Made by a program: the position numbers and the translations under genes
The notes under the pieces: model-generated
The model's database searches: none
Seen by the model: the letters and a program-made list of their open reading frames with translations, nothing else
What the model was told of the DNA's origin: nothing
NCBI GenBank assembly: GCA_021818645.1
Contig: JAKATS010000084.1
Location: forward strand, 1 to 8,431
Direction of reading: 5' to 3'
From: Acidobacteriota bacterium
GTDB taxonomy: Bacteria; Acidobacteriota; Terriglobia; Terriglobales; SCQP01
Length of the DNA: 8,431 nucleotides
Shown: positions 6,227 through 8,431 of the stretch, in pieces
Layout of the letters: every line of letters begins with the position of its first letter
Numbering within the stretch: the first letter of the stretch is position 1

Positions 6227-8362
6227 ATGTCCGCCGTTCCCGAATCTCAATTAGCTCCCGCATCGGAACCGGCACTGGCTCCGTTGCCTTCGGCGCCGTC
6301 TTCGCCATCTTCCAGTTCCTGGCAGGACCATGCCCTGCTCAATTACTGGCTGGCTGTGCGCCGTCATCTCGTCCGCATCGCGGTTTTTGTCACCGTCACC
6401 GTGATCACCACGGGTCTGTTGGTTTTGCGTCTGCCGAAGCAATACCAATCCACGGCCGTTGTACGTCTCGATCCCAGCACCCCCAGCGCCAATGTTGGTA
6501 ATCATTCGGGCAATGGCTTCTTCGGCAATATGATTGGTTTGCTGGCCACGGATCGGGCGGAAATCATCAGCCCCGCCGTGCTGCGGCCCGTGCGCCATAA
6601 ATTGCATCTGAAAAAAAATCAAGGCTACAAAATTCGGGCCAATCAGCCCGGGGGCACCTTTCTTTTAAACATTGTGTGCCGTTCTCAATCCCCTCGCCAG
6701 TCGGCCCGCATCGCCAACGCCGTCGCGGCCGAATTCATCAACCACGAATACCATACCCGCTCCGCCGCGTTGCTGAATCTCTCTGGCTACATGCGCCAGC
6801 AAATCGAGCAGTTGCGCGCCCGCATGGAGCGCAGTCAGCTCGCGCTCCATCGCTACGCCCGCTCCAACGGCATCGCCAACGTCCGGAACACTCTCAAGCT
6901 CATCACCCAGAAGCTCGTCTTTCTCCAGGCGGATATGGAAACCGAGCAAGCCCGCCAGCGCAAGCTCCAGGCCAATCTGGAATTGGCCCGCCAGGGCAAT
7001 CTCGATGCCCTGCTGGTCTCGAGCCGCGGACAGTCCCTGGCGCCTTTGGTGCAAGCCGTACAATCGGCCCAAATTAAATTCGCCCAGTTGGCCTCGCGTT
7101 TTGGTCCGGGCAATTATCTCTATGTCCAGGCTAGCCGCAATCTGCGTCTCTTGCGTGCCAATCTCGCCCGTGCTGAAGGCCACGTTGCCCTCCAGATCCG
7201 CGCCGAGGCCAAAGCCAATGCCCTGCAGTTGGCGCTCACCCGTCGCCAGTTGGCTTCCGCCTCTGCCCAATTGGCTGTCTTCAATAACAAAACCGTGCAA
7301 TATGGCATTCTCAAGCACGAGGCCGATTCCAACCAGACTTTGTACGACAATCTGCTGCAGCGCCTTAACTCCGCCGATATCAGCGCCGGTTATCGTTCTA
7401 CCGCCCTGCGCATCGTGGACTCCGCCCGTCCCAACCCCGTTCCCGTTTTTCCTCGCATCGGTTTGTCGCTTTTGTTGGCTTTTCTGCTCTCATCCATCGC
7501 GGGCGTCGCCGCGGCCATCGCCATGACCGGCCTTGACCGTACTTTGCGCGATCCTGAAACCGCCAGCCGTTCCGTGGGTGTGGCCACATTGGCCTCTCTG
7601 CCTTTTGCCACCGATAATCGCGATCTCGAATCGTTGCTCATGTCGGGCGGCCAGTTGGCCCTGCGCCACCGCTCCCAGTTTGCCGAGGCCGTGCTCGGCC
7701 TGCGTTCCACGCTCCTGCTCAGTTATCCCGGCCTTAGTTCTCTCGCCATAACCAGCGCCCAGCCCCGGGAAGGCAAATCCACCGTCTCCGTCAATCTCGC
7801 CTGCGCCTTCGCGCTCATGGGCAAGCGCACAGTATTGATTGACGCCGATATCCGCCGCCCCGAAATTCACCGTTTGTTGCATCTTTCAAACCATGCCGGC
7901 CTCAGCTCCGTCCTTTTAGGCGAAGCCATGCTTGATCGGGCTTCTCAAGCCGGTCCCGTGCCCGGTCTCACCGTTCTGACTGCTGGCCCGTCGGTCATGA
8001 ATCCTGGTGAATTGCTGGGCAACGGCATGGCCCGGCTCGTCGAGGGTCTCAAATCGAAGTTCGAGATTGTGCTCATTGATACCCCTCCCATGCTCGGTTT
8101 TGCCGATTCGCTCGGCATCAGCGCCATCGTGGACTGCATGCTGCTCGTCGCCCGTGCCGGCGAAACCCCTCGCGATCTCGTCCGCGCCGCACTCCAGCAG
8201 CTCCAGCAGGTTCGTGCCCGCGTCGCCGGTCTGGTTCTCAATGGCGTCAGCCACGACATGAGTTATCACTATTATTATCATCGTCACTATTACAGCCGCT
8301 ATTATGGCGAAGACCGTGCGGATCGGGAGGCGCTACGCCAATCCGCGGGAGAAAGCCAATGA
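6227..8362 (+). CDS. Polysaccharide chain-length regulator fused to tyrosine autokinase (GumC/Wzc type)
   Basis: The product has 711 residues, standard for fused Wzc-like proteins. A Pro/Ser/Ala-rich tail (1-31) precedes a Wzz domain: first membrane helix about 49-68, then YQSTAVVRLDP. The periplasmic part (about 70-405) contains long helices and likely coiled coils (185-250, 305-350), with RFGPGNYLYVQASRNL at 291-306. The Pro-rich PNPVPVFP (402-409) leads into the second helix (about 411-433). The cytoplasmic BY-kinase has Walker A SAQPREGKST (510-519, Lys517), Walker A' VLIDADIRRP (536-545) and Walker B IVLIDTPP (614-621, Asp618). The C-terminal cluster (680-693) holds eight tyrosines, the usual autophosphorylation sites. 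Such proteins form inner-membrane rings that control polymer length and export through a Wza-type channel by cycles of phosphorylation. Oddly, the EX2RX2R oligomerisation motif reads EAVLGLR (487-493), lacking the central Arg. ATG 6227 lacks a Shine-Dalgarno and follows the dehydrogenase stop by 26 AT-rich bases. The partner phosphatase is not in the window. Confidence 0.92.
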   Translation: MSAVPESQLAPASEPALAPLPSAPSSPSSSSWQDHALLNYWLAVRRHLVRIAVFVTVTVITTGLLVLRLPKQYQSTAVVRLDPSTPSANVGNHSGNGFFGNMIGLLATDRAEIISPAVLRPVRHKLHLKKNQGYKIRANQPGGTFLLNIVCRSQSPRQSARIANAVAAEFINHEYHTRSAALLNLSGYMRQQIEQLRARMERSQLALHRYARSNGIANVRNTLKLITQKLVFLQADMETEQARQRKLQANLELARQGNLDALLVSSRGQSLAPLVQAVQSAQIKFAQLASRFGPGNYLYVQASRNLRLLRANLARAEGHVALQIRAEAKANALQLALTRRQLASASAQLAVFNNKTVQYGILKHEADSNQTLYDNLLQRLNSADISAGYRSTALRIVDSARPNPVPVFPRIGLSLLLAFLLSSIAGVAAAIAMTGLDRTLRDPETASRSVGVATLASLPFATDNRDLESLLMSGGQLALRHRSQFAEAVLGLRSTLLLSYPGLSSLAITSAQPREGKSTVSVNLACAFALMGKRTVLIDADIRRPEIHRLLHLSNHAGLSSVLLGEAMLDRASQAGPVPGLTVLTAGPSVMNPGELLGNGMARLVEGLKSKFEIVLIDTPPMLGFADSLGISAIVDCMLLVARAGETPRDLVRAALQQLQQVRARVAGLVLNGVSHDMSYHYYYHRHYYSRYYGEDRADREALRQSAGESQ
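8347..8351 (+). promoter_or_regulatory. Ribosome binding site for the gene overlapping the kinase stop
   Basis: GGGAG lies inside the last codons of the kinase gene, 7 bases before ATG 8359. It fixes the start of the next gene and is one of the few clear Shine-Dalgarno sequences in the window. Confidence 0.6.
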
Positions 8363-8431
8363 TCCGGTCGGTGCTTCAAAATCCACGTCTGGTTCATGCC
8401 CGCCAGCATCTTGCCTGGATAGTTCCAGATG
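8359..8431 (+). CDS. Partial CDS of unknown function, translationally coupled to the kinase gene
   Basis: The ATG at 8359 overlaps the kinase stop codon in the arrangement ATGA, preceded by GGGAG, so translational coupling and operon membership are likely. Only 24 codons are present before the right edge: MIRSVLQNPRLVHARQHLAW, then IVPD, with no stop. This N-terminus is basic and has no hydrophobic stretch yet. A second ligase-family membrane protein or a polysaccharide-modifying enzyme would fit the context, but the fragment is too short to assign. Confidence 0.55.
   Translation, partial: MIRSVLQNPRLVHARQHLAWIVPD

Noticed and set aside
6665..7318. 217-codon - strand open frame opposite the kinase gene
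   Set aside because: It is an antisense shadow of the coiled-coil part of the kinase gene, with no recognisable domain or ribosome binding site of its own.
1..8431. CRISPR array, insertion sequence, integrase, toxin-antitoxin or phage-defence genes, tRNA or rRNA
   Set aside because: I looked for regular repeats with spacers, terminal inverted repeats with transposase motifs, and conserved RNA segments on both strands, and saw none.

Overview
The window looks like a chromosomal exopolysaccharide or capsule locus from a GC-rich, Gram-negative-type bacterium. Acidobacteriota is my best guess, based on the style of the FecR-like, TPR and GumC/Wzc-like proteins and on the codon use. This is an inference and no marker gene here proves it. 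Most of the coding lies on the + strand and is strongly biased to G/C in third codon positions. That bias produces long, meaningless antisense open frames, including a 420-codon one opposite the dehydrogenase gene.

Left part (1-836): a gene on the - strand runs off the left edge. Its first 171 residues resemble a NarL/FixJ-type receiver domain that has lost its acidic pocket. It is followed by an AT-rich divergent intergenic region (514-836) with two copies of ACCAGTACT, which may be operators.

Middle part (837-2083): a small, unrecognised + strand gene (possibly with a PilZ-like beta fold, low confidence) precedes a secreted FecR-domain-like protein with a C-terminal Gly/Ala-rich membrane segment. 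A run of hairpins (1945-2026) then separates these from the downstream cluster.

Right part (2084-8431): five tightly spaced co-directional genes form a likely operon. They encode (1) a membrane-anchored TPR-like protein with a beta-rich C-terminal half, (2) an O-antigen ligase/polymerase family membrane protein, (3) a UDP-N-acetyl-hexosamine 6-dehydrogenase of the WbpA/WecC type, (4) a GumC/Wzc-type chain-length regulator fused to a bacterial tyrosine autokinase, and (5) the first 24 codons of a further gene that overlaps the kinase stop codon (ATGA).

Taken together, the dehydrogenase would supply a UDP-N-acetyl-hexosaminuronic acid precursor. The ligase-family protein would polymerise or transfer lipid-linked glycan in the periplasm, perhaps with the adjacent TPR protein. 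The Wzc-like kinase would control chain length and export. No flippase, glycosyltransferase, outer-membrane exporter or phosphatase is visible, so those parts must lie elsewhere. I see no RNA gene, mobile element or CRISPR array, and no clearly novel system. The items most worth a second look are the degenerate receiver with its divergent repeat-bearing promoter region, the separate TPR partner of the ligase, and the unusual oligomerisation and tyrosine-tail motifs of the kinase.
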